From assembly GCA_029933125.1 (NCBI GenBank), contig JAOZOU010000006.1:124001-188000 (forward strand): a DNA stretch of 64,000 bases. Reading direction: 5' to 3'. Source of the stretch: a bacterium (lineage in GTDB: Bacteria > Arandabacterota > Arandabacteria > Arandabacterales > Arandabacteraceae). How positions within the stretch are numbered: the stretch's first letter is position 1; each line of letters starts with the position of its first letter. The notes beneath the pieces are model-generated. The model searched no databases. It was given only the letters and a program-made list of their open reading frames with translations, and was not told the DNA's origin. Made by a program: the position numbers and the translations under genes. This document shows, piece after piece, positions 1 to 8,461 of the stretch.

Positions 1-512
1 AGATTCTTCCTCAAGGGCTAGAGCTTTCACGCCGAATTCGCATTGGAATTAGATACGAATCCCAAGGCGCTGATCTTCACCATCTTGCGATTGCGAGATA
101 TGAGAATGGCAAGGTGGAGCCTCTTGAGTCTTTTGTTGATGCGGAGCAAAGCAAAATATATGCATATACGACTTGCCTCGGAACATTTGGGCTCATAAGG
201 GATGAAAGCATTTCAAGTGATGAATACGACGATTCGATTATAAGAGCCATCTCGAGCAGTCCCAATCCCTTCCTTAACTCAAGCAAGATAAGTTTCGAGG
301 TTACCTCGATTGTCGAACTCGATGTCGCTATTGTTACAATTGATGGCAGACATGTGGTGACTCTCTATCATGGTGAGGCTTATCCCGGGCTTTACAGCTT
401 TGATTGGGATGGCAGAAATGAGGCAGGCAGGAAGGTTGCAAGTGGCGCCTATTTCTGCAGAATCAAAGGTAGCAACGTAAGCCGAGATCATAAGATCATT
501 TTGCTGAGATGA
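1..512 (+). CDS. Secreted protein, C-terminal part with FlgD-like/T9SS-type sorting domain (5' partial)
   Basis: The frame is open from base 3 to the TGA at 510, so the gene starts before the window and the GTG at 114 in the ORF track is only an internal codon. The last 80 residues contain SPNPF followed by a short beta-strand pattern, a DGR turn and the ending SGAYFCRIKG...KIILLR. This is the form of the FlgD-Ig-like C-terminal domain that, in FCB bacteria, directs proteins through type IX or related secretion to the cell surface. Two other proteins in the window (27057-30002 and 54680-56695) end the same way. The function of the missing N-terminal part cannot be told. Confidence 0.8.
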   Translation, partial: ILPQGLELSRRIRIGIRYESQGADLHHLAIARYENGKVEPLESFVDAEQSKIYAYTTCLGTFGLIRDESISSDEYDDSIIRAISSSPNPFLNSSKISFEVTSIVELDVAIVTIDGRHVVTLYHGEAYPGLYSFDWDGRNEAGRKVASGAYFCRIKGSNVSRDHKIILLR

Positions 513-610
513 AAAGTTGCTGGTTGTGAAGCGAGCGCCTTGCTTTCACGTATTGTAAGGTCTCGATCGATTGTAAGGGTTGCTTTGGCGAGATAAGGAT
601 GTGAGGGCAG

Positions 611-1861
611 ATGCGAAAGACTCACTCACTTGTGGCACTTTGCGTTGTCGCGGTCACGATAGTTGTGATAGTGAGCCTAAAGGTTAACAAGAATGGCTCA
701 GCCGAGCCTGAAGCAGCTCAGGTTAACCCGGGCAACTACTATCGCGTTGTAACAGATACGCTTACGAGGGGTGAGTCGCTTTATGAATCCATGATCGCAA
801 ACAGGATCCCTGCATCGAGAGCTTTAGAAGTTCTCAAGGCACTTTCCTCAGAGCTTGATCCACGATTTTGCAAGCCTGGAGACAGCTACTCCGCTTGCAT
901 CGACACCGGTGGCTCCATCATCTCGCTAACATTTCAGCGTGGGCTGACGGAGATCTACGTTGCTGAGCGCGATAGCAATGACTATCGAGTAAGTAGGGAG
1001 CATAGGGCTCTCACGCATCTAACAAGGCGAATCTCAGGAACGATCACAACATCTCTCTGGGAAGCATTTCTTGAGATGGGGGAGGATCCTGAAATTGCTC
1101 TCAAGCTTGCTGATGTCTTCGCCTGGGAGATTGACTTCCTCACCGATCCTCGCAAGGGTGACACTTTTGTCATAATCTTTGATGAGATCTATTGTGATGG
1201 TCGCAAGATCGGCCTGGGGGATATTCTGGGTGCCCGCTATGTCAATCGAGGCAAAGAATTTCTCGCATTTGGTTTTCCTGATGAAGACGGCAAGATGGAA
1301 TACTTTGATGCAGAAGGGAATTCGCTCGAGCGCGTCTTTCTCAAGTCGCCTCTGAGTTACCGCCGCATCTCATCCTATTTCTCGCGCAGGCGCTTCCATC
1401 CAATTCTAAGAATCTATCGTCCCCACTACGGTGTTGACTATGCCGCTCCGACTGGCACACCCGTTGTCTCAATAGGTGACGGGCGCGTCGTCTATGCTGG
1501 TTGGAAGGGGGGATTTGGGAAATACATTGAGATCAGACACAACAATGTCTATACCACATCCTATGGCCACCTTTCTCGATTCGCCCGAGGCATACGCAAG
1601 GGAATGAAAGTCAAGCAAGGACAGGTGATCGGCTATGTTGGGGCGACAGGTTTGGCAACAGGACCTCACCTTGATTTTCGCGTCAAACGCTTCGGTTCAT
1701 ATGTCAATCCTCTAACAGTCAACTATCCAAGAGCAAAACCCTTGCCTGAGCAGAAGAAGACAGAATTCTTTGCAAGAAGAGATATGATACTTTCAGGGCT
1801 TAAGCCCCAACAGGTAGCCTCATTAAGTGATAGCCCCCATGTCTCCTCAAGCAATCAATAG
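611..1861 (+). CDS. M23 family metallopeptidase (murein endopeptidase)
   Basis: A 416-residue membrane-anchored or periplasmic protein, probably a zinc endopeptidase that cuts peptidoglycan cross-links. The N-terminus has a hydrophobic signal anchor (residues about 7-24). The middle resembles the linker/LysM-adjacent part of MepM-type enzymes. The LytM domain holds HYGVDYAAPTGTPV (zinc His and Asp near residues 272 and 276), YGHL (His near 320) and GPHLDF (His near 353), so the metal site is complete. The ATG at 611 follows a purine-rich GTGAGGGCAG. The 3' end overlaps by 7 bases the end of a convergent cysteine-rich mini-gene. The activity is read from the family; the specific bond cut is not known. 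Confidence 0.9.
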   Translation: MRKTHSLVALCVVAVTIVVIVSLKVNKNGSAEPEAAQVNPGNYYRVVTDTLTRGESLYESMIANRIPASRALEVLKALSSELDPRFCKPGDSYSACIDTGGSIISLTFQRGLTEIYVAERDSNDYRVSREHRALTHLTRRISGTITTSLWEAFLEMGEDPEIALKLADVFAWEIDFLTDPRKGDTFVIIFDEIYCDGRKIGLGDILGARYVNRGKEFLAFGFPDEDGKMEYFDAEGNSLERVFLKSPLSYRRISSYFSRRRFHPILRIYRPHYGVDYAAPTGTPVVSIGDGRVVYAGWKGGFGKYIEIRHNNVYTTSYGHLSRFARGIRKGMKVKQGQVIGYVGATGLATGPHLDFRVKRFGSYVNPLTVNYPRAKPLPEQKKTEFFARRDMILSGLKPQQVASLSDSPHVSSSNQ

Positions 1862-2001
1862 CAGTCGCAGCAATCACAACAGTCGCAACAATCGCAGCAC
1901 TTCTGGCAGCAATCGTCGCAACATTCGTCGCATGCGGTAATCCAGCAGCAACCTGAGAAGAGGCTGGCTAAGATCAGAAGCATTGCAAGTGCCTTTTTCA
2001 T
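1855..2001 (-). CDS. Cysteine-rich mini-lipoprotein, 48 aa with 16 Cys
   Basis: Not in the ORF track because it is below 60 residues. On the minus strand an ATG at 2001 is preceded by GGAGGCGGAAG, a near-ideal ribosome site. The protein starts MKKALAMLLILASLFSGC, a typical signal peptide with a lipobox-like end at Cys18. It continues with a tail of 30 residues made almost wholly of Cys and Asp: CDECCDDCCQKCCDCCDCC and a final CDCY. Sixteen of 48 residues are Cys, spaced as a CCD repeat. It is convergent with the M23 gene and divergent from the FetAB-like exporter. I know no family like it; a surface or periplasmic metal or thiol-binding role is inference from composition. Confidence 0.72.
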   Translation of the reverse strand: MKKALAMLLILASLFSGCCWITACDECCDDCCQKCCDCCDCCDCCDCY

Positions 2002-2249
2002 CTTCCGCCTCCATGAAATTTCCAGTTCCTAATCACCTGATGAGCAAGTTCCATACCAGAAAGGTTGCAGCATCGCTCCTGCTTAAATCTCTAAGAGAAT
2101 CAAGCACTTAGGTTATCGCTTGAGGATGGGCTTTGAGCACCTGGTGCAACACAACATCACATGGTTGTTTTTGTGACACAGGCTGGTGTGGACACCCCAG
2201 GATGATATCGTATACAATAACTGCATGCTCTTGAGGGAGGCATATCAAG
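2002..2249. promoter_or_regulatory. Divergent intergenic region between Cys-rich lipoprotein and FetA-like gene
   Basis: This 248-base gap lies between two divergent genes and must carry both promoters. It contains a small palindrome GGTGT-GG-ACACC at 2185-2196 and a TACAAT box at 2213-2218, about 35 bases before the FetA start. No convincing -35 element is seen at the right spacing. An operator role for the palindrome is a guess. Confidence 0.3.
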
Positions 2250-2960
2250 TTGGAGATATTTGAGCTAAAGTCTGTAAAAGTCCTGAGAGGTGGGAAGGTA
2301 TTGCTCGGGCCCATTGACTGGAGGATTGAGGAAAGTCGAATAAGTGTAATCCTTGGTCCAAGTGGATCAGGCAAAACCACACTTTTGCGGCTCTTGAATC
2401 GCCTCGATGATCCCACCGAAGGCAGGATAATGTATCAGGGTAAGCCCATTGAGAGCTATCCTATCCCCGACCTTCGTAAGGAAGTTGGTATGGTCTTTCA
2501 GCGTGCCGAGCTCTTCCCGGGTAGTGTAAGGAGGAATATCCTCTGGGGACCTATGATACATAATATGGTTGTGGATCCCCTCGAAGTTGCAGCCATGGTC
2601 GGTCTTTCGAGTGAAATGCTTGACAAGGATGTGAGCGAGCTATCGGGTGGCGAAGCCCAGAAAGTCTCCATTGGTAGAGCCATATCCGTTGGTCCCAAGG
2701 TTCTGCTTCTTGATGAACCCACATCAGGGCTTGATCCAACATCTACGCTTCAGATAGAGGAGCTTGTTAAGCATCTTGTTAGCAAGCTTCATCTGACTTG
2801 CGTGTTCGTAACTCATGATATGGAGCAAGCCCGTCGTGTAGGTGACGATGGGATCCTCCTTATAGAAGGTAAGAAGATAGAGGAAGGCGCTATTGATCGC
2901 CTTCTCACAAATCCACGAGACAGTCGGACTCTAAAATTCATAAGGGGTCAGCTAAAATGA
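2250..2960 (+). CDS. fetA: FetA-like ABC transporter ATP-binding protein
   Basis: ATP-hydrolysing subunit of a small two-gene ABC exporter. The 236-residue protein has Walker A GPSGSGKTT (about residues 33-41), Q-loop VGMVFQRAELFP, signature LSGGEAQKVSIGRA, Walker B KVLLLDEPTSGLD and the H-loop FVTHDMEQ, all intact. It is paired with a UPF0014/FetB-type permease whose start overlaps its stop by 4 bases (ATGA), which is the FetAB (YbbLM) arrangement. FetAB in E. coli is linked to iron export and oxidative stress resistance. The start is TTG at 2250 with the strong site GAGGGAGG upstream. It could equally be read as a phosphate/amino-acid type ATPase, but the partner supports FetA. Confidence 0.85.
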   Translation: MEIFELKSVKVLRGGKVLLGPIDWRIEESRISVILGPSGSGKTTLLRLLNRLDDPTEGRIMYQGKPIESYPIPDLRKEVGMVFQRAELFPGSVRRNILWGPMIHNMVVDPLEVAAMVGLSSEMLDKDVSELSGGEAQKVSIGRAISVGPKVLLLDEPTSGLDPTSTLQIEELVKHLVSKLHLTCVFVTHDMEQARRVGDDGILLIEGKKIEEGAIDRLLTNPRDSRTLKFIRGQLK

Positions 2961-3703
2961 ATCAGCTAGTTGCATCAACAGCCCTGGTAGGCATTGCAAT
3001 TGCAATAATAGAGATCAAGCGTCTTGGCGTCGGTAAGGATTTAATAATTGGATCCATCAGAAGTTTCATTCAGCTCATGGCTGTTGGATTTGTCATAAAG
3101 TTTGTGTTTGACCTCAGGCAGGTGCAGTATCAGGCTCTTCTACTTCTTGCAATGATCTTCATCGCTTCCTTCACTGCAAGAGGAAGGGCAAGGAGCATTC
3201 GGTATGCATTTCCCATTGCCTTTGTTTCCATTCTCGCTGGAACTGCTGCAACCGTTGGCGCCATGCTTGCCCTTGGCATAATAGATACCAGACCAACCTA
3301 TCTTATTCCACTTGGTGGAATGATGATTGGTAACGCCATGAATGCTGTTTCTCTTGGCTTCGACAGAATAGGGGGTGAGGTTAGTGATAAGCGTGGGCAG
3401 GTTGAGGCAGCTCTTAGCCTAGGGGCACCACCTCCGAAGGCTCTTGAGGACATGGTACGCAACTCTGTCAGGGCATCACTCCTACCCTTGATGAACATGA
3501 TGAAGGTTATCGGCTTAGTACATCTTCCAGGTGCGATGACAGGCATGCTGCTTGCGGGTGCTCCGCCGCTGGATGCAGCAAAGATTCAGCTCGTTGTTAT
3601 GTACATGCTTGCTGCCAGTGGAACAATAACTGTTCTTGTCTCATCACTTTTCATCCATCGAGGTTTCTTCAACAGGTCATGGCAGCTCATTATCAACAGT
3701 TAA
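2957..3703 (+). CDS. fetB: FetB-like (UPF0014) membrane permease
   Basis: Inner-membrane channel partner of the FetA-like ATPase. The 248 residues form about seven hydrophobic helices, with the UPF0014 hallmarks of a conserved GGMMIGNAMNAVSLGFDR segment in the middle and LPGAMTGMLLAGAPP followed by QLVVMYMLAAS near the end. The length is close to that of E. coli FetB. The ATG overlaps the fetA stop, so the two are translationally coupled. The likely job is export of iron or another metal; the divergent Cys-rich lipoprotein next door fits a metal theme but this is inference. Confidence 0.85.
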   Translation: MNQLVASTALVGIAIAIIEIKRLGVGKDLIIGSIRSFIQLMAVGFVIKFVFDLRQVQYQALLLLAMIFIASFTARGRARSIRYAFPIAFVSILAGTAATVGAMLALGIIDTRPTYLIPLGGMMIGNAMNAVSLGFDRIGGEVSDKRGQVEAALSLGAPPPKALEDMVRNSVRASLLPLMNMMKVIGLVHLPGAMTGMLLAGAPPLDAAKIQLVVMYMLAASGTITVLVSSLFIHRGFFNRSWQLIINS

Positions 3704-3780
3704 TTTTATTAGGTTGATTGCAGGCTCGGGAAGGGTTAAATTGGCTTCACCATTTAGACCTTACAATCACGAGCGAGGGG

Positions 3781-4536
3781 GTGGATCTTTTGGCAGCTGA
3801 TCTTAAGAATCTTGACAAGCTAAATCTACATGCTCGCAAAGCTGTGGGCGAGTATTGCACAAAGGTAATGGATGCCATAGGAGAAGAGGTTAGATCCATT
3901 GCTGTCTATGGTAGTGCTACAGGCCCTGACTTCATTCCCAAGCGCTCGAACATCAATCTTGCTGTAGTTGTAAAGATGATCAATCAGCATATGCTCCAGG
4001 CACTTTTTGATACAGTCAAGTGGGGACTCAAGCAGATGATTGTTCCGCCACTGCTGCTTACCGAGCATTACATCCGATCCTCGCTTGATGTGTTTCCCAT
4101 CGAATTTGCTGAGATCAAGGATACGGCTGTCATAGTTTACGGAGATGATTTCTTTAGCCAGCTTGAGTTTGATCGGCAGGATATGCGTCTTGAGTGTGAA
4201 TCACAGTTAAAAGGCGCACTGCTTCGTACTCGCCAGGCGTACCTCGAGATAGGGCACGCCAGAAAAGGTGCGGAACGTGTGCTTCACGCCTCCGTTACCT
4301 CACTCATACCTATTATGAGAGCAATGCTCAGGCTCGGGGGTGTTGAGCCTCCCCGCGCAAAGATCGAAGTCGCTAGAGCTGTTGGTGAGCATTTCAAGGT
4401 AGATTCATCGGTTTTTATTGAGATCCTGAAGGACAGGGCAGGAGATGAGAAGATTGGTGATAAGGAGGCTCACGAGGTTCTCGGACGTTACATCGATCGA
4501 GTGGAGGCTCTTATGAGGAAGGTCGAGGGTATATAG
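3781..4536 (+). CDS. Nucleotidyltransferase-fold protein of unknown role
   Basis: About 251 residues from the GTG at 3781, which has GAGGGG just upstream; the TTG at 3718 in the ORF track has a weaker site and adds a tail of ordinary composition. Near the N-terminus is SIAVYGSATGPDF, resembling the GS motif of the polymerase-beta nucleotidyltransferase fold, then SNINLAVVVK in place of the usual DxD-like strand, so metal binding looks degraded. The C-terminal half is helical. It is the first gene of a tight run with TPM-domain and LemA genes (1-base and 61-base gaps), so it probably acts with them at the envelope. No reaction can be assigned. Confidence 0.6.
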   Translation: MDLLAADLKNLDKLNLHARKAVGEYCTKVMDAIGEEVRSIAVYGSATGPDFIPKRSNINLAVVVKMINQHMLQALFDTVKWGLKQMIVPPLLLTEHYIRSSLDVFPIEFAEIKDTAVIVYGDDFFSQLEFDRQDMRLECESQLKGALLRTRQAYLEIGHARKGAERVLHASVTSLIPIMRAMLRLGGVEPPRAKIEVARAVGEHFKVDSSVFIEILKDRAGDEKIGDKEAHEVLGRYIDRVEALMRKVEGI

Positions 4537-4537
4537 T

Positions 4538-5311
4538 ATGATACGAGGCTCCATCAGGAAGATACTGGTTGTCGCCTTTGTCCTTCTCATCTGCGGATCT
4601 ATATCCTCTGCAAAGTTTCCGCGTCCCGTTGGATATGTAAATGACTTTGCAAACATAATCTCACCCGAGGCGGAAAATCTCATTGAAGCCATAGCCTTAC
4701 AGGTTAAGGAAAAAACCGGTGCTGAGATTGCTGTTGTTACAATTGAAACAACGCATGGAGTAGACATCGAGCAATATGCAGTTGATCTCTTTATGGCCTG
4801 GGGAATAGGAGAGCGTGGGAAGGACAACGGGATACTCATTCTCGTCGCTTTCAAGGATAAGAAGCTCTGGATAAAGCCTGGCTATGGGATTGAGGGTGCG
4901 GTACCGGACGCCGAAGCTCACCGTATCTATCGGAAGATTCTTAGACCTGGATTCCAGGCTGGCAGATATGACGATGCTCTCGTTGAGGCAGTCACCGAGA
5001 TAGCAAACCTGATCCTTGCAGATGCAGGGGAGCATCTCAGCCTGAGTGATTCCACACTCCTCACAAGATTCACCCAGCGAAGCGCGGGTGGTAGGCAGGG
5101 GCGCATCTACCCGATGGTCTTACTGGGTATTATCATGCTGGTGTGGCTCTTGGTTTTCATTCGAGCAATTGCAATGCGAGGTTCGCATGTCGGTAGAGGT
5201 GGGGGATTCTGGATTGGTGGCATTGGGGGTTCCTCTGGAGGTTTTGGTGGGGGATTTGGCGGTTTTGGAGGAGGTTCATGTGGAGGTGGTGGAGCCGGAG
5301 GGGGATGGTAA
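4538..5311 (+). CDS. TPM domain protein (YgcG family) with glycine-rich tail
   Basis: Secreted or membrane-anchored 257-residue protein. A signal peptide (residues about 8-26) is followed by the TPM domain: PVGYVNDFANIISPEAE, GAEIAVVTIETTHG, WGIGERGKDNGILILVA and the PGYGIEGAVPDAEAHRI segment, all typical of the family. A single membrane helix lies near residues 188-210 and the last 45 residues are almost pure Gly/Ser/Phe, as is normal for YgcG-type proteins. The family is linked to envelope maintenance and photosystem repair; the biochemical role is uncertain. It lies 1 base after the nucleotidyltransferase-like gene and 61 bases before lemA, the usual companion. Confidence 0.88.
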   Translation: MIRGSIRKILVVAFVLLICGSISSAKFPRPVGYVNDFANIISPEAENLIEAIALQVKEKTGAEIAVVTIETTHGVDIEQYAVDLFMAWGIGERGKDNGILILVAFKDKKLWIKPGYGIEGAVPDAEAHRIYRKILRPGFQAGRYDDALVEAVTEIANLILADAGEHLSLSDSTLLTRFTQRSAGGRQGRIYPMVLLGIIMLVWLLVFIRAIAMRGSHVGRGGGFWIGGIGGSSGGFGGGFGGFGGGSCGGGGAGGGW

Positions 5312-5372
5312 ACTGGGGCCGTGCAAACTTAATCTTTAGGGATCTATACTTTGGAAAGGTGGAGGTGAAGCC

Positions 5373-5942
5373 ATGAAGTCAGCAGGAGTTATCGGACTCA
5401 TAGTTGTTGTGATAGTTGCTCTTATCTTTGTTGCGTGGTACATCAACGGACTCAACAAGGTTGTTCGACTGCATGAGGCTGTGAATGAGCGATGGGCTCA
5501 AGTTGAGACAATGATCCAGCGCCGCAACGACTTGATACCGAATCTCGTAAATACTGTGAAGGGCTATATGACCCATGAGCGTGAGCTCTTTGAAGAGATT
5601 ACGCGGCTCCGGAGTCAATGGGCAAATGCCAAAACTGTTGAGGAGAAGATTGAGAATGCCCGCACTCTCGACGCAGCTCTTTCCAGGCTCATGGTGGTTG
5701 TTGAGAATTATCCCGAACTCAAGGCGTCAGAGAATTTTCAGACGCTTCAGGCGCAGCTTGAAGGATCGGAAAACAGGATCGCAGTTGAACGCAAGCGCTA
5801 CAATGAAGCTGTGAAAGCTTTCAACACATATATTCAAGAGGTCTTCGGGAAGTTCTTCGCAAAGAGGCGAGGGCTCGACAAACCCGCTCCTTACTTCGAA
5901 GCTGCACCCGAGGCAAAGAAAGTTCCAGAAGTGAAATTCTAA
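5373..5942 (+). CDS. lemA: LemA family protein
   Basis: A 189-residue protein with one N-terminal membrane helix (residues 5-24) and a helical, coiled-coil-like body outside it. The family signature ERWAQVETMIQRRNDLIPNLVNTV is present at about residues 45-68, ENRIAVERKRYNEAVKAFN in the last third, and FAKRRGL...PYFEA at the end. The length is usual. The ATG at 5373 follows GGTGGAGGTG. LemA and TPM proteins are commonly encoded together; their shared function is not settled. A strong hairpin 28 bases after the stop probably ends the operon. Confidence 0.92.
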   Translation: MKSAGVIGLIVVVIVALIFVAWYINGLNKVVRLHEAVNERWAQVETMIQRRNDLIPNLVNTVKGYMTHERELFEEITRLRSQWANAKTVEEKIENARTLDAALSRLMVVVENYPELKASENFQTLQAQLEGSENRIAVERKRYNEAVKAFNTYIQEVFGKFFAKRRGLDKPAPYFEAAPEAKKVPEVKF

Positions 5943-5969
5943 TGCCGATGATTAGGCCTCTGTAGGTCC

Positions 5970-6000
5970 GTGGCGCCTTCATGCGCCGAGAAGGCGCCAC
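5970..6000 (+). terminator. Perfect 10-bp inverted repeat after lemA
   Basis: GTGGCGCCTT at 5970-5979 pairs exactly with AAGGCGCCAC at 5991-6000 around an 11-base loop. It sits 28 bases beyond the lemA stop. The following bases (CTCGATTTTC) are only weakly T-rich, so termination is likely but not certain. Confidence 0.5.
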
Positions 6001-6050
6001 CTCGATTTTCCCCAAATCAATCTTCTCAATCTTGCAAGAACCTACCCGGA

Positions 6051-6079
6051 ACCTTGGCCTTTATGGTGCCTCAGGCGGT
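6051..6079. repeat. 29-bp direct repeat, copy 1
   Basis: ACCTTGGCCTTTATGGTGCC followed by TCAGGCGGT. It is identical to 8730-8758, 2.7 kb away, in the same orientation. On the minus strand both copies read T-A-stop-GTIKAKV, close to the STWGTIKA end of the beta-helix pseudogene. Confidence 0.85.
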
Positions 6080-6512
6080 TGGATGGGGGCGACATCAGGA
6101 CAACCGTCCTCCAATCTTTTTCGTTGACATTCACGGGAGGCTGCGATACACTAGAAAAGCTCATGGGGATGCTCCAGAGACCGCACACTGCCCACTGGTG
6201 CATGTCTCCATCGCATATTGGGACTACGGGGGACGCTTTGCACTACTCTTCCTGGGTTTTCGCATCACGCAATCCCAGACTCTGCAGACACCGCGTCTTC
6301 TGACAATGAGTTCAGTGTTGACTAACGGTCCGAGTGATCGTATCCCCTTCGCAGTTAGAGCCGAATCTGCAGTCCTGACTTCTTTGGGGTAAGTTGCCTG
6401 TGGGTGGAAGGAGGTAACCCATATGCCCACTTAGCTGCAGTGCTACTGACGGATGGAAGGATTGTGAGGTTTGTTTTGTATTGGGCGTTGTGATAGGAGG
6501 AGGATACGCAAA

Positions 6513-7226
6513 ATGAGGATCAACTCTGTCGTTCCGATAATCTGTTTGCTGCTGACCGGCTCCGCCTTTGCGGTTTCCCCGCCCTGTTCTCCGGTGTTTG
6601 AGGACGACTTCGAGAGCGGCGATTGGTGGTGGTATCGTTGGGCGAGTCACTACATATGCTGGTATGAGTCGTTTTCATTTCAGGTAGTTCTCAGTGGGGT
6701 GGATGACAGCTATGTGCTCTTGCACATGGGTGGATACGGTGAAGTCTACGTTCCTGGATTAGTCGTTGAAAACTGCTCAATTGAGGCGGACATCAGAAAC
6801 GTTGCGGTATACGACGGCCCGACAGCGAAGGTCATGGGATTGGCTCTCAGAATCGACGAGAGCTCGGGTGAGCAGTATATTTGCTGGCTGACGGCTGCCG
6901 GTGATCTATACTTGTACAGGGCTGTTGAATGGACAACCTGTCCGCCAATCATCGCACACACGCTTGTAGACTCCATCGCAGAAGGGACGGAGTTTCACAT
7001 GTCCTTCAGTGTTCTCACTGACGCCTATGGTGATTCGCTCTGTGTGAGGTTGAACGGCGAACTCGTACTCGGCCACAGGGAATCCATTCCTTTGCCTGGT
7101 GGTACTGCTGGAATGCTCGCCGGGGCTGGCACCACTTACTTCGACAATGTGAGCATTTTTGAATGCACTGAGCCATCTGCAGCCGACTCCAAGAGTTTTG
7201 GTGTTATCAAGGCACTATTCCGATAA
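6513..7226 (+). CDS. Secreted concanavalin/LamG-like protein
   Basis: About 237 residues from the ATG at 6513, which has AGGAGGAGG upstream; the longer start in the ORF track adds a charged, non-signal tail. A clear signal peptide (IICLLLTGSAFA) is followed by FEDDFESGDWWWYRW, the usual opening of LamG or 3-keto-disaccharide-hydrolase-like jelly-roll domains. Beta-rich segments and ...GMLAGAGTTYFDNVSIFEC close the domain. The C-terminus is SFGVIKALFR, similar to the WGTIKA tail of the neighbouring pseudogene, possibly a shared sorting tail. It lies within a repeat-flanked patch of decayed surface-protein genes but is itself intact. The ligand is unknown. Confidence 0.7.
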   Translation: MRINSVVPIICLLLTGSAFAVSPPCSPVFEDDFESGDWWWYRWASHYICWYESFSFQVVLSGVDDSYVLLHMGGYGEVYVPGLVVENCSIEADIRNVAVYDGPTAKVMGLALRIDESSGEQYICWLTAAGDLYLYRAVEWTTCPPIIAHTLVDSIAEGTEFHMSFSVLTDAYGDSLCVRLNGELVLGHRESIPLPGGTAGMLAGAGTTYFDNVSIFECTEPSAADSKSFGVIKALFR

Positions 7227-7291
7227 GGCGAGAGCACCTGATTCACGGAGAGGAACACTCTTTGTCACCCCGTAGGTGGCGAACGTTGCCA

Positions 7292-8461
7292 TCAGCTGCT
7301 AATTAGGTGGGCCGAACTAGTGGGGGGCGGAGCTAAAAACTGCATTTGGCACGATTTTAGCTCCGACCCCAGTTGGCTACTTGAAGTGGCTTTGATGGTG
7401 CCCCAAGTGCTGGGATTCGTCCCGTGGTGGCAGGTGTCACAGTCTGAACAAAGAACCGTGTGCGTGCTATCGACCCATGGGATCCAATTCACCCGACCAT
7501 AGGTACACAACGGCTATGGATAGAGCGTGCCCCAGTAGTTAAAGGTTGCCTCGAAGAGACCCAGCCCTGTTTCCTCATCATAGTGGACATCGTACTCTCC
7601 ATTACCAGACACGTCGTTTGCTGTCTCCCGACGCCAACTACAGTTTAGACACAGCGTGTTGTGGGCATAATCCATGTCAGCATAGACACCCGCCCAGCCA
7701 TTGTTGATGATGTTGTTGCCTTCAATGAGTCCATCACCATAGCCAAGATAGAACAGATCAATGTCTGCGCAGTTCTCTATGGTGTTGAAGCCAATATAGG
7801 GGAGCGGAGTTTTGGATTTCTATTCCTATCGATAAGCAGTCAATGACGTGCTTACCGACGGCACCGAGGCTGTCGGGCGTCCACATTCAACTATCCTAAT
7901 ACCACAGAAACAATCAAGGATCGCATTGCGTTCAGCTGCCGGAGGTGCCTGAATAACGAGGCTCACCAGTGACCCAGATGCCTCTTTTGAGGTGATGGAT
8001 AATATTATTCTTGATTTGCGCATTACTCGAGACAACCCCTATGGCAGCATCCGTGTCTTCGTTTACAGGAAGGGGACTGGCGTCAACGATGGCAAGGCCA
8101 TGGATCCTGCCATCGGCCATGGAATCGCACCTAATACTAGTAATGCCTACGCTATCGGACGTCTCAACCAGGATAGTTGCCTCAGGACCAAGCTCGGAGA
8201 CAGGTGTGACACCATCCTTCAAAAGGATCCAGATGTACTCGCCAGGGGAAAATAACTCTCGTTCCTCTAGTATGTGCCTGCTTCAACGAGCACTGTACCT
8301 TCACAGAAAGCTGAATCTATAGCACCACAGACGGTAGGATGTCCTAAAGGTACGCTTCGCATATTCGCCAGCCTAGAAGTGACAATCACCAGGGAGAGAA
8401 ACAAAGCCATTGACGCTGACGCTCGCTGCGTAAAGCAAGTCAGAAGTTCATGCATTACCAA
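7292..8461 (-). pseudogene. Right-handed beta-helix secreted protein, frameshifted
   Basis: On the minus strand an ATG at 8461 opens a signal peptide and TVCGAIDSAFCEGTVLVEAGTY, then a stop near 8267. Shifting frame at about 8265 restores EERELFSPGEYIWILLKDGV and the beta-helix text SIRCDSMADGRIHGL and NAQIKNNIIHHLKRGIWVTG. Further shifts give GLIEGNNIINNGWAGVYADMDY and LFEATFNYWGT, then WIPWVDSTHTVLC and the tail STWGTIKA. At least three frames are needed, so no full protein is made. The parts are typical of pectate-lyase-like surface proteins in FCB bacteria. The normal stop after the tail is lost; the frame runs into the palindrome at 7323-7370. Sequencing error is possible but several independent shifts argue for decay. 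Confidence 0.75.
7323..7370. repeat. 48-bp near-perfect palindrome (16-bp arms)
   Basis: GGGGGCGGAGCTAAAA at 7323-7338 pairs with TTTTAGCTCCGACCCC at 7355-7370 with one mismatch around a 16-base loop. It lies just past the tail of the beta-helix pseudogene and seems to have replaced the gene's stop. It could be a REP-like or miniature mobile element, or a terminator remnant. Confidence 0.7.

Larger units (their letters stand above)
5943..6512. other. Gene-free stretch between lemA and the 6513 gene
   Basis: No supported gene. It holds the hairpin at 5970-6000 and the first copy of a 29-bp repeat at 6051-6079. The ORFs offered here (for example 5970..6392) have no ribosome site and no recognisable protein. 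Read on the minus strand, the repeat resembles the 3' end of a lost surface-protein gene. Confidence 0.5.

Noticed and set aside
1861-1950. Repeated CAGCAATCG-like units looked like a CRISPR or simple repeat
   Set aside because: On the minus strand they are the CCD-repeat codons of a small gene with signal peptide and ribosome site; unit spacing is 6-9 bases, not CRISPR-like.
5180-5311. Glycine-rich run in the TPM protein looked like a repeat expansion
   Set aside because: Such tails are normal for the YgcG/TPM family.
5970-6392. ORF of 140 aa on the plus strand
   Set aside because: No ribosome site, no family, and it overlaps the hairpin and repeat; judged non-coding.
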